Below are positions 1 to 7,692 of a stretch of DNA of 44,127 nt, one piece after another. Made by a program: the position numbers and the translations under genes. Location of the stretch: positions 1 to 44,127 of the forward strand of contig DAOUHE010000026.1 of assembly GCA_034428715.1 (NCBI GenBank), in the 5' to 3' direction. Position 1 is the first letter of the stretch, and each line of letters starts with the position of its first letter. A model generated the notes under the pieces. That model had not been told where the DNA came from. It saw only the letters and a program-made list of their open reading frames with translations, and ran no database searches. The DNA comes from Io17-Chloro-G2 sp034428715. GTDB lineage: Bacteria; Chloroflexota; Dehalococcoidia; Lucifugimonadales; UBA3495.

Positions 1-919
1 TTGGGACAATTCTTCCATCCATTGCTTGAAGCCCGATCCGGATTGTTGCGCCATCTCGTTTGGGTCCTTGAACCCCACTGGCGCTTCGACGACCAGGACA
101 TTCGGCATGGCTGCGCGGATCTTCTCAACAAACCTTTTGCCGGCGTCGTCCGGTTCTTCCCAGACAAAGACCTCGTCGATCCCGTCGAAGTGGCCTATCC
201 AGTCGTCATTCCAGGACCCCGCTCCGGGCAAGCCCAAGGCGGGAATGTCGTTGTGGAGAAGGGTCGCAAAGCCGGTCTCGCCTTCTTCCAGGATGATGTA
301 GTTGGCCTCTTTGGCTTTGTGGAGAAATTGTAAGCCAAGGGGCCGTTGTCGCTGGCCCCTCTTGAAGCGTTTCCAGCGGTAGCGTTCTGAGGTTGAGATT
401 CCCACTCTGAACCTAGTGAGAGGGTTTTGACAGTTTTCGTCAGGATAGGGGATCTGGATGGCCGTGGTATCTTTGTTGTACATGGTGTCGGACCACCCTA
501 GTGTCTTCTTCAGCCAATCTGCGTCAAGGCCCTTGGCATCCGCCAGTTGAGCGATGGTGGCCCCTTCCAGTTCAGGGTATCCGTTTTGGGTGGTGGGTGT
601 GCGCTCTATGGGGGCAGTCAGTTGGGGCTAGGAAGGAGTGGCCATCGGTGAGTAACTTGTGGAACTGGTAGGCGTTCCCCTGTGCCCCACAGACCTTGCA
701 ACTCCAGAGCTGCTAGTTCTCGTGGATGGTGAAGTAGTTGTTGACCCCGGAGCGGCTGTCGGACTGGCAGAGAGGGCACTTCCCGGTGTACTTGGATCTT
801 GGGTTGGATGTTGTTCGCCAATGAGCGTATTGGGGTGCGTATTGCTGGATGATATCGAGGACGCCGTTACCGTGACGGGCATAATCAGGTTTGGACTTGG
901 AATCGGCAGAGGTCGACAT
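1..919 (-). pseudogene. Decayed CHC2/Toprim DNA primase of a mobile element, cut by the left edge
   Basis: Read on the minus strand from the ATG at 919, the product starts MSTSADSKSKPDYARHGNGV and holds a CHC2-type zinc finger: CPLC near residue 48, then CKVC about 25 residues later. An in-frame TAG at about 713-715 separates the two Cys pairs. The frame is lost again near 575-620. After that a long open stretch runs to base 1 and contains YIILEEGETGFATLLHND and a following GLPGAGSW, which fit a Toprim fold (the acidic EGE motif) of phage or plasmid-type primases. Such primases make RNA primers for replication of mobile elements. One nonsense codon plus one frameshift in an otherwise recognisable protein indicate a recent pseudogene or, less likely, sequencing errors. 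The C-terminus lies outside the window. Confidence 0.72.
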
Positions 920-1706
920 CTGGTCTCCTCTGCATCGAGGAGACCATCTCTCTAGGCTCGGACCAGTTCCCGCTCTATGGAGAAGCGAAGTTTGTTGATT
1001 GCGTCCGATGTGTCAGAGTCGAACTACCTCTGAAACACGGGCTGGTGGTATTGGTGGCATATAATTGGTCAGGGGGTTCGTAGGCACACGGGACGGGAAA
1101 CAGCCGGCGTCGATCTCTGCAGGCGATCGTCCTACTTCATTGGTTACTCCGGATTCAGACTGCACCGGCTCCATCAACTGAAACCCCGGGTTCTCAGATG
1201 AGCCTACCCGGCCTGCACCCTGGTGACACTCCCTCCCAGCTCATTTACACCCGCGCGCTTTGGTTGGGTTTCCGGCCGGACCTGGTGATCAGCATCTCCG
1301 CCGCTTATTAATCGTTTTGTAAGATTCGCAATGGTGACGCAACATCTGGCCTCCATCATTGAGCCATCGATCAAATGAGGTGGCGATGTGCTGATCCGAA
1401 AGGCTAGCAGGTGACGCCGTAACTGGACGACATCAACGATGTGGCTGACCGAGAGGAAATTTTCGGCCGTAGGGTCGAGCGTTCGGAAATAGAGGCCGAC
1501 AGTCATTTCCCGGCCTCTAATGATACTAAGACAGGAGTTGGATCGAGCGGTAGGTCCGCGTGGTTGGCCCGGATGACAGGTTCATCGTCACCCGCAGAAG
1601 CCCGGCCGGCATCGGTTATTTACTCCATCTCGAATGTTGCGGCTCGTGTTAAATTAACTGAACCGGTTTCGCAGATATACATAAAATATTGGCCAAAGGA
1701 TGAATC
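920..1706. other. 787-base stretch without a recognisable gene
   Basis: Open frames of about 100 codons occur on both strands (for example 1204-1506 minus), but none has a convincing ribosome binding site or family resemblance. AT-rich sequence at 1647-1690 immediately upstream of the next gene probably contains its promoter, though no clean -35/-10 pair can be defined. Confidence 0.5.
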
Positions 1707-2666
1707 ATGTTTCGACGTAAGAGTGTCATAGCTGTTGTTGTAATTGCCGTTTTGATACCGGTTGCCGCCATTGGCTGGTGGCTCGGTTCCCCTCTCTTGA
1801 TGAATACAACCGTAGAAGAGGAATTCCCATTCGCATTCACCGCTTCCGTTCCCTCCGACATGACTATGGCCGGGGTGGAGCAGGTCATGGCTGGCATGGC
1901 CAAGGTGGATCAGCAGATAAACGAAGAAATGTCCGCCGCCATGGCGGCGAGCCCGTCCGGGGGCGGGCTCCAGGGCGGAAAACTCTCCGATCCAGCGGCC
2001 AATTCTATGATCGATTCCATGTCTGAGTCGATGACGGAGTCAATGGTGGACGGAATGATCGACGCTATGATCGACGCCATGCCCGAAGCGATGGTGGGGG
2101 AGATGGCCGGTGCGGCGATTGACGCCATGCCAGGGAACGTTTCTGGGGGTATGAAGGACGGTATGACCCAGGACATGCCCAAGATGATCAAAGAGGCCGC
2201 CTCGCAAGCAATGACCGATGCCATGAACGGCGTCCTGTCGAGCGCGATGAAACAAGCAATGGCTCAATCGATGCCCGAAATTATGAAAGATCCTGGATTG
2301 ACCCCGGCGTCGCCAACGAAGTTGAAGAGCGGGGACTTTTCTGGCGTAGACCGGTTTCACACGGGCAGTGGCAAGGCAACAATCTACCGTTTGCCCGACG
2401 GCTCATCCTTGCTCAGGCTGGAGGATTTCAAGGTCACCAACGGCCCGGATCTCCGGGTCATTCTCTCACCGGTTCAGAACCCTGATGGAGCCGGCGAGGT
2501 TACGGCTCCGGGGCACCTTGAGCTTTCCAAACTCAAGGGCAACCTGGGGAATCAGAATTACGAAATTCCCAGTGACGTTGACATCACCGCCTTCCAGAGC
2601 GTGGTCATTTTCTGCAAGCCCTTCCGCGTCATTTTTAGCGTAGCCCCGCTCCAAGATATAAGCTAA
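1707..2666 (+). CDS. Membrane-anchored DM13-domain protein with a methionine-periodic central region
   Basis: 319 residues. An N-terminal hydrophobic helix (about residues 6-28, after MFRRK) looks like an uncleaved signal anchor, so the rest is probably outside the membrane. Residues 208-316 match the DM13 fold: GDFSGVDRFHTGSGKATIYR at the start, TNGPDLRVILSP in the middle, then a conserved Cys in VVIFCKPFRVIFSVAPL. DM13 domains are proposed to take part in extracytoplasmic redox or electron transfer; this protein's exact role is unknown. Between anchor and domain, residues 101-193 carry methionine at nearly every fourth position, which is not part of the DM13 family. AAAGGA seven bases before the ATG supports the start. 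It lies 101 bases before the GH15 gene on the same strand. Confidence 0.8.
   Translation: MFRRKSVIAVVVIAVLIPVAAIGWWLGSPLLMNTTVEEEFPFAFTASVPSDMTMAGVEQVMAGMAKVDQQINEEMSAAMAASPSGGGLQGGKLSDPAANSMIDSMSESMTESMVDGMIDAMIDAMPEAMVGEMAGAAIDAMPGNVSGGMKDGMTQDMPKMIKEAASQAMTDAMNGVLSSAMKQAMAQSMPEIMKDPGLTPASPTKLKSGDFSGVDRFHTGSGKATIYRLPDGSSLLRLEDFKVTNGPDLRVILSPVQNPDGAGEVTAPGHLELSKLKGNLGNQNYEIPSDVDITAFQSVVIFCKPFRVIFSVAPLQDIS
2007..2285 (+). repeat. In-frame region coding a methionine-every-four-residues track
   Basis: It encodes residues 101-193 of the DM13 protein. Met occurs at 101, 105, 109, 113, 117, 121, 125, 129, 133, 141, 149, 153, 157, 169, 173, 181, 185, 189 and 193: nineteen residues in the same phase of a period of four, with only Met160 out of phase. 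Spacer residues are mostly Asp, Ala, Ser, Glu and Gly. The DNA itself is only loosely repetitive, so the pattern is kept at the protein level. Confidence 0.85.
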
Positions 2667-2733
2667 ATCGTTTCCAGACGTCGTCGGCCGGGTAGTTTCA
2701 TAGGTTTCTTGGGGCACAGGGTCCGATAGCCGC

Positions 2734-2739
2734 TATAAT
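2734..2739 (+). promoter_or_regulatory. Consensus -10 box before the GH15 gene
   Basis: A perfect TATAAT lies 28 bases before the GTG at 2768; a weak TTGGGG stands at 2709-2714. The box overlaps the alternative ATG at 2738, so a transcript starting near 2746 could not use that ATG. This supports the downstream GTG start. Confidence 0.5.
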
Positions 2740-2767
2740 GCTCATATCTGATTTCGAAGGACGTACC

Positions 2768-4606
2768 GTGGGATATCAGCCAATCGAGAACTACGGGATC
2801 ATTGGAAACATGCGCACAGCGGCCCTGATCGGGATGAATGGGTCTATCGACTGGTTTTGCTGCCCAAATTTTGATTCTCCAAGCGTGTTTGCGGCGATAC
2901 TTGACGACGAGAAGGGCGGGCACTTCAAGATTGCTCCAGCTGGTCCTGGAGCCACCGAAAAGCAAATGTACTGGCCCGGGACCAACGTTTTGGTTACCCG
3001 CTTTCTCTCGCCAGACGGTGTCGCGGAGGTGATTGACTTCATGCCGGTCGGATTCGACCAAGAACGGCACGAGTATGGCGAATTGATACGCCGGGTGAAT
3101 GTAGTCCGAGGCATGATGCAGTTCTCGTTGGAGTGTTTTCCAGCCTTCAACTACGCCCGTGATGACCACGAGATACACCTGAGTGAATTTGGCGCTGAGT
3201 TTCATTCCCTGAATCTCAGCCTCCAACTCTCAACCGCAGTACCTTTGCAACAGACGGCCAAGGGAGTAAAGGCGCAATTCATTCTTAAAGAAGGGCAGAC
3301 AGCGACATTCGCGATAGGCGAAATCCGCCCGCAACTCGCCGATTACCATCCATTTTCCGAGCAAGAAAGTGAACATCTTTTCGATGACACGGTAGCTTAC
3401 TGGCGGCGCTGGCTCGCCAGATCCACCTATAAAGGCCGTTGGCGCGAGATGGTCGAACGCTCGGCGTTGACCCTGAAATTGCTAACTTTCGAGCCCACGG
3501 GAGCGATCGTCGCCGCACCCACATGCAGCCTGCCCGAGGAGTTCGGCGGTGAGCGTAACTGGGATTATCGGTACACCTGGATTCGCGATGCCGCATTCAC
3601 CCTGTATGGCCTGCTCCGCATCGGGTTCACTGATGAAGCGGCTAAATTTATGGGTTGGATCGAGGCCCGGGCCTCTGAGTTAAATCCCGACGGTTCGTTG
3701 CAAATCATGTACGGGATTGATGGGCGGCACAAGCTTACCGAGGAAACCCTCGATCATCTTGCTGGTTATAACGGCTCGCGCCCGGTTCGCGTCGGCAACG
3801 GCGCCTATGGCCAGCTGCAGTTGGACATCTACGGCGAGCTGATGGACGCCGTCTACCTCTTCAACAAATATGGGTCACCAATCTCCTATGATTTTTGGAC
3901 ACATCTCCGGCGGTTGACCAACTGGGTCGCCGACAATTGGCAGCGACCCGACGAGGGTGTTTGGGAAGTTCGAGGCGGTCAACAGCACTTTGTCTATTCC
4001 AAAGTCATGTGCTGGGTCGCCATAGACCGCGCCCTGCGTCTAGCTGACAAGCGCTCATTTCCCGCCGATCGCCAGAAGTGGCACAAGGTCAGGGACGAGA
4101 TCTACGAGGAGATCATGGATCGTGGCTGGAATCCCAAGCTCCAGGCGTTCGTGCAGTCCTATGGTAGCGACACATTGGATGCGTCGAACCTCATCATGCC
4201 GTTGGTGTTTTTCCTGTCACCCACCGACCCCCGTATGCTCAGCACCTTGGATGCGATCAATCGGTCCCCCGAGAATGGCGGCCTGGTGTCTAACGGTCTT
4301 GTGTACCGATACAACATCGCCAAGACCGAGGATGGTCTCTCTGGAGAGGAAGGGACATTCAATATCTGTTCTTTCTGGCTCGTAGAAGCAATGACCCGGG
4401 CAGGGAAGTTCGAGCGGTCCCGCCTCGATCAAGCCCGGTTGATGTTCGAAAAGATGCTGAGCTACTCCAACCATCTTGGACTTTACGCCGAGGAAACAGG
4501 TCATAGTGGCGAAAGTTTGGGAAACTTTCCCCAAGCCTTTACCCATCTTTCTCTGATCAGCGCCGCATTCAACCTCGATCGAGCCCTCGGCGGTGGTGGT
4601 GGGTAG
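2768..4606 (+). CDS. GH15 family glucoamylase/trehalase-like glycoside hydrolase
   Basis: Predicted to hydrolyse alpha-glucosidic bonds and release glucose; some members with the same architecture are trehalases, so the substrate (oligoglucan or trehalose) is open. The protein begins with the family's N-terminal trehalase-like domain (YQPIENYGIIGN, then GSIDWFCCPNFDSPSVF). An (alpha/alpha)6 catalytic domain follows, with GERNWDYRYTWIRDAAF near residue 260 and an acidic EEGTFNICSFWLVEA near residue 527 where the catalytic glutamate is expected. The 612-residue length is normal. I chose the GTG at 2768, preceded by GAAGGA, because homologues start at this point and the upstream ATG at 2738 sits inside a -10 box. 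No signal peptide is visible, so it is probably cytoplasmic. The glucose dehydrogenase gene follows after 33 bases, suggesting co-transcription. Confidence 0.9.
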   Translation: MGYQPIENYGIIGNMRTAALIGMNGSIDWFCCPNFDSPSVFAAILDDEKGGHFKIAPAGPGATEKQMYWPGTNVLVTRFLSPDGVAEVIDFMPVGFDQERHEYGELIRRVNVVRGMMQFSLECFPAFNYARDDHEIHLSEFGAEFHSLNLSLQLSTAVPLQQTAKGVKAQFILKEGQTATFAIGEIRPQLADYHPFSEQESEHLFDDTVAYWRRWLARSTYKGRWREMVERSALTLKLLTFEPTGAIVAAPTCSLPEEFGGERNWDYRYTWIRDAAFTLYGLLRIGFTDEAAKFMGWIEARASELNPDGSLQIMYGIDGRHKLTEETLDHLAGYNGSRPVRVGNGAYGQLQLDIYGELMDAVYLFNKYGSPISYDFWTHLRRLTNWVADNWQRPDEGVWEVRGGQQHFVYSKVMCWVAIDRALRLADKRSFPADRQKWHKVRDEIYEEIMDRGWNPKLQAFVQSYGSDTLDASNLIMPLVFFLSPTDPRMLSTLDAINRSPENGGLVSNGLVYRYNIAKTEDGLSGEEGTFNICSFWLVEAMTRAGKFERSRLDQARLMFEKMLSYSNHLGLYAEETGHSGESLGNFPQAFTHLSLISAAFNLDRALGGGGG

Positions 4607-4639
4607 GCAACCGCGGAGAAAATTGGAGCAGAGCGGATC

Positions 4640-5722
4640 GTGAAGACCGTCGCCGTCACCCCCAGGGTAAGGAATTCCATGGCCGTCCGAGACGCACCCG
4701 AGCCCCAACTTGGGGAACGGGACGCGTTGATCAAGGTTATTCGCGTTGGAATTTGCGGTACTGACATGGAGATTAAAGCGGGAGAGTACGGTACGGCACC
4801 ACTGGACAGTGACCACCTGATCATTGGACACGAGTCCTTGGGCAGAGTTTCCGAAGTTGGGCCCTCGGTGCGAAGCCTCGCCGTCGGAGACTACGTCGTA
4901 GCTTCCGTGCGGCGCCCCTGTCCGCATCTGCATTGCCTACCCTGTCGTAGTGGCCTCAGCGATATGTGTGTAACAGGTGACTTCCAGGAACGGGGAATCA
5001 ACTTTCTCCACGGTTATTTGGCGGAATTTTACAGTGAAGATGAGCAACGCCTCACCAGGATCCCTCCTGAACTCGAACCGGTTGGTGTGCTTCTGGAACC
5101 ATTGTCTGTCGTTGAAAAGGCGATCAGCCAGACATTCAAAATCCAGGAGCGCCTGCCTTGGAATGTAGAAAGCGCGTTCGTCCTGGGTGCCGGGGCCATC
5201 GGCCTGTTGGGCGCCATGTTACTCCGTCTCAAGGGCATCCAGACCTACGTGCTGGATCACTCCGATTCCGGAGGGCACAAATCTCGCCTGATCGCGGAGC
5301 TGGGCGCCCAGCATTTTGACACCAGGGAAACGTCTCTATCCGCCATCGCCGCGAAGGTTGGGCAGGTGGATTTGGTCCTGGAAGCCACTGGATATGCACC
5401 CATATTATTCGAGGCCGCGCCAAACCTGACTTTGAACGGCGTGGTTTGCTTGTTGGGCGTCTCCGGAGGGAGAGGTGATGTTACCCTGGAGTCCGTAGCC
5501 TTCAACAACAACCTGGTTCTGGGGAATCGGCTGATCTTCGGCTCGGTAAACGCCAGCTTCGAGGACTTCCAGTCTGGTGTCGGCCACCTCCAAGAAATCA
5601 GCCAGCGGTGGCCCGGTGTGCTCGAAGCCATGCTAACCCGCCGAACGGCGTTGAGCCATTTCCAGGAGGCTTTCCACCGGCAGCCCGAAGATATCAAAGT
5701 GGTGATTGAGATCGATTCTTAG
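4640..5722 (+). CDS. Zinc-dependent glucose 1-dehydrogenase (medium-chain dehydrogenase family)
   Basis: Predicted to oxidise glucose to gluconolactone with NAD(P)+, as in archaeal-type non-phosphorylated Entner-Doudoroff pathways. Catalytic zinc ligands are visible as Cys39 (GICGTD) and His64-Glu65 (GHES). A structural zinc lobe has cysteines 94, 99, 102 and 110. The Rossmann motif LGAGAIGLLGAM lies near residue 181, and the C-terminal half resembles the glucose dehydrogenase C-terminal domain. The start is GTG with a GGAG stretch upstream. It lies 33 bases after the GH15 gene, so the pair makes and then oxidises glucose. The NADH dehydrogenase gene follows 134 bases later. Another sugar or alcohol substrate cannot be ruled out. 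Confidence 0.88.
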   Translation: MKTVAVTPRVRNSMAVRDAPEPQLGERDALIKVIRVGICGTDMEIKAGEYGTAPLDSDHLIIGHESLGRVSEVGPSVRSLAVGDYVVASVRRPCPHLHCLPCRSGLSDMCVTGDFQERGINFLHGYLAEFYSEDEQRLTRIPPELEPVGVLLEPLSVVEKAISQTFKIQERLPWNVESAFVLGAGAIGLLGAMLLRLKGIQTYVLDHSDSGGHKSRLIAELGAQHFDTRETSLSAIAAKVGQVDLVLEATGYAPILFEAAPNLTLNGVVCLLGVSGGRGDVTLESVAFNNNLVLGNRLIFGSVNASFEDFQSGVGHLQEISQRWPGVLEAMLTRRTALSHFQEAFHRQPEDIKVVIEIDS

Positions 5723-5856
5723 CACAAACGGCTACCCGTGCCCCGCCCGCAATGAGAGGACCATCGGTGGGTTGCTATCCGGTGGTGGTGGAAGCCCCAG
5801 GCTCTAATGGGGAGCCACCTAACCGGGCGGGAAATACGGGGAACCGGAAAGTAGAT

Positions 5857-7692
5857 ATGCGGTACGTAACGAGAGCTATGGCTGTCCCGATCAGGCGGGA
5901 CCTGGCCGCGGGAGGCGCGGCCGGCCTGGTGGGCGGCCTCGTGTTTTGGTGGGCCCTGGCGGCACAGGGCATGACATCGGCCGTTCCCGGATTGCTGGGA
6001 CTGCAAATTTCCGGACTAGGCGTAGCCCTGCACCTGCTGGTCTCTATCCCAGTGGGCGCCGTATTCGGAGCGGTTTTACGCTATCAGCCTTCCGGGTACG
6101 CGGGCACCACGAGCTGCGGACTATTACTGGGCCTCCTGTGGTGGATCGCTGGCCCCATCTCTTTAGGGCCGCTGTTAGAAGGCATCGGCCCGACGTGGTC
6201 GATCGTGGAAGCCCAAATGGCTTTCCCCAGTCTCATCGGCCATTTGCTCTATGGCGGTTTAACTGGGCTGGGTTTCTACATTTTAGTGGCGTCGTACCTG
6301 CGCCTTTGGCCCCAGCCCGAGGACTTGACCACCGCACCCGAGGCGCCCAAAACCCGCGTTTTGATTCTCGGAGGAGGATTCGGGGGTATCGGCACAGCGC
6401 AGCGTTTGGAGCAACTCTTTTCCCGGCTTCCAAGCCTAGAGATCACGCTGGTAAGCCAGAGCAACTACCTGCTATACACACCCATGCTGGCAGAGGTAGC
6501 CTCCAGCAGCTTAGAACCGCAGCATATCAGCGCGCCCGTCCGGGCATCCTGTCCCCATACTCGATTTCACCGTGGCCAGGTGGTCGATATCAACACGAAG
6601 GACCAGTTGGTCCGCGTCCGCTCGGGCGGCTCGGTCCCATATGAGGAGCTACCCTACGACCACCTGGTTCTGGCCTTGGGTTCGGTTGCGAACTATTTCG
6701 GCCTTCCGGGGATGGCGGAAAATTCCTTCAAGCTTAAGACTCTGGAGGACGCCACTCGGCTGCGTAACCACATCATCGGCTTACTCGAGGACGTGGATGC
6801 GGAGCCAGATGACGAGGAGCGGGTCAGCCGGCTCACCTTCGCCGTCGCGGGTGGCGGATTCGCGGGCACCGAGGCCATCGCCGAGCTGTTCGATCTGGCG
6901 CATAGCGTTTTACATTTCTACCCTAACATCCAACCAAAAGAGCTTAGATTCGTTTTAATCCACTCTCGGGAACGGATTTTGCCCGAGCTCGGCGCCAAAC
7001 TGGGAGACTATGCCCTTCGGAAACTGCGAACCCGGGGCATCGAATTCATGTTGGAAACCCGGGTGGGCGGCGCCGTTCCCGGTGCGGTCCTTCTCAGTGA
7101 CGGCAGATCGGTGCCTACTTACACCCTTGTATGGACGGCGGGAAATCAACCCAACCCGTTGTTGACGGCGTTGCCGTGCGAAAGAAACCAGGCCGGCGCA
7201 GTGATCGTCAACAGCACGTTGCAGGCCGAGGGGCTGCCCAATGTGTGGGCGGTGGGCGACTGTGCCCAGATTCCCGACCCGTACAACGACGGCCAGTCGT
7301 ACCCTCCCACCGCTCAGCACGCCCTACGGGAGGGCAAAGCAGTGGCAGAGAATATCGCGGCCATCATCCGGGGTAAACCAGTCAAGGAATTCCGCTTCCG
7401 CGCCATCGGTGTGCTGGTGGGCCTGGGACATCGCACCGCGGCGGCCGAAATCCGCGGCTGGCACTTCTCCGGGCTTTTGGCTTGGCTGATTTGGCGCAGT
7501 GTTTATCTTAGCAAGTTGCCCGGCACCGAGAAAAAGGTGCGGGTGGCGCTGGATTGGACAATCGACCTCTTCTTCCCCCGGGACATCGTGGTCACCTCAA
7601 CCTTCAATATGGCTTCAGTTTCTCCGACACCACAGGACCAAACTGCCGGCGACGGCCTTGACCGCCCCATCACCGCAGAGGGGGCCGAATGA
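5857..7692 (+). CDS. ndh: Type II NADH dehydrogenase fused to an N-terminal four-helix membrane module
   Basis: Transfers electrons from NADH to membrane quinone without proton pumping. Residues 167-611 are a complete NDH-2: FAD-binding LILGGGFGGIGTA (about 169-181), NAD-binding FAVAGGGFAGTEA (328-340), FAD-contacting WAVGDCA (464-470), and the membrane-associating C-terminus with AWLIWRSVYLSKLPG and LFFPRDIV. Residues 15-150 are an extra membrane domain of about four helices, ending in the motif LLWWIAGPISLGPLLEG. The next gene contains three more copies of this domain. Ordinary NDH-2 enzymes are peripheral and lack it. I chose the ATG at 5857 because GGAAAG precedes it; an ATG at 5752 would add 35 residues of low-quality sequence. 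It overlaps the next gene by four bases (ATGA), implying translational coupling. Confidence 0.9.
   Translation: MRYVTRAMAVPIRRDLAAGGAAGLVGGLVFWWALAAQGMTSAVPGLLGLQISGLGVALHLLVSIPVGAVFGAVLRYQPSGYAGTTSCGLLLGLLWWIAGPISLGPLLEGIGPTWSIVEAQMAFPSLIGHLLYGGLTGLGFYILVASYLRLWPQPEDLTTAPEAPKTRVLILGGGFGGIGTAQRLEQLFSRLPSLEITLVSQSNYLLYTPMLAEVASSSLEPQHISAPVRASCPHTRFHRGQVVDINTKDQLVRVRSGGSVPYEELPYDHLVLALGSVANYFGLPGMAENSFKLKTLEDATRLRNHIIGLLEDVDAEPDDEERVSRLTFAVAGGGFAGTEAIAELFDLAHSVLHFYPNIQPKELRFVLIHSRERILPELGAKLGDYALRKLRTRGIEFMLETRVGGAVPGAVLLSDGRSVPTYTLVWTAGNQPNPLLTALPCERNQAGAVIVNSTLQAEGLPNVWAVGDCAQIPDPYNDGQSYPPTAQHALREGKAVAENIAAIIRGKPVKEFRFRAIGVLVGLGHRTAAAEIRGWHFSGLLAWLIWRSVYLSKLPGTEKKVRVALDWTIDLFFPRDIVVTSTFNMASVSPTPQDQTAGDGLDRPITAEGAE

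Noticed and set aside
1204..1506. 100-codon open frame on the minus strand
   Set aside because: No ribosome binding site, no family resemblance, and the neighbouring region is non-coding; likely chance.
2738..2767. ATG start of the GH15 gene ten codons upstream
   Set aside because: It overlaps a TATAAT box and lacks a binding site; homologues begin at the YQPIENYG sequence after the GTG at 2768.
5752..5856. 35-residue N-terminal extension of the NDH-2 fusion
   Set aside because: No binding site at 5752 and a Gly/Pro-rich unlikely leader; GGAAAG precedes the ATG at 5857.
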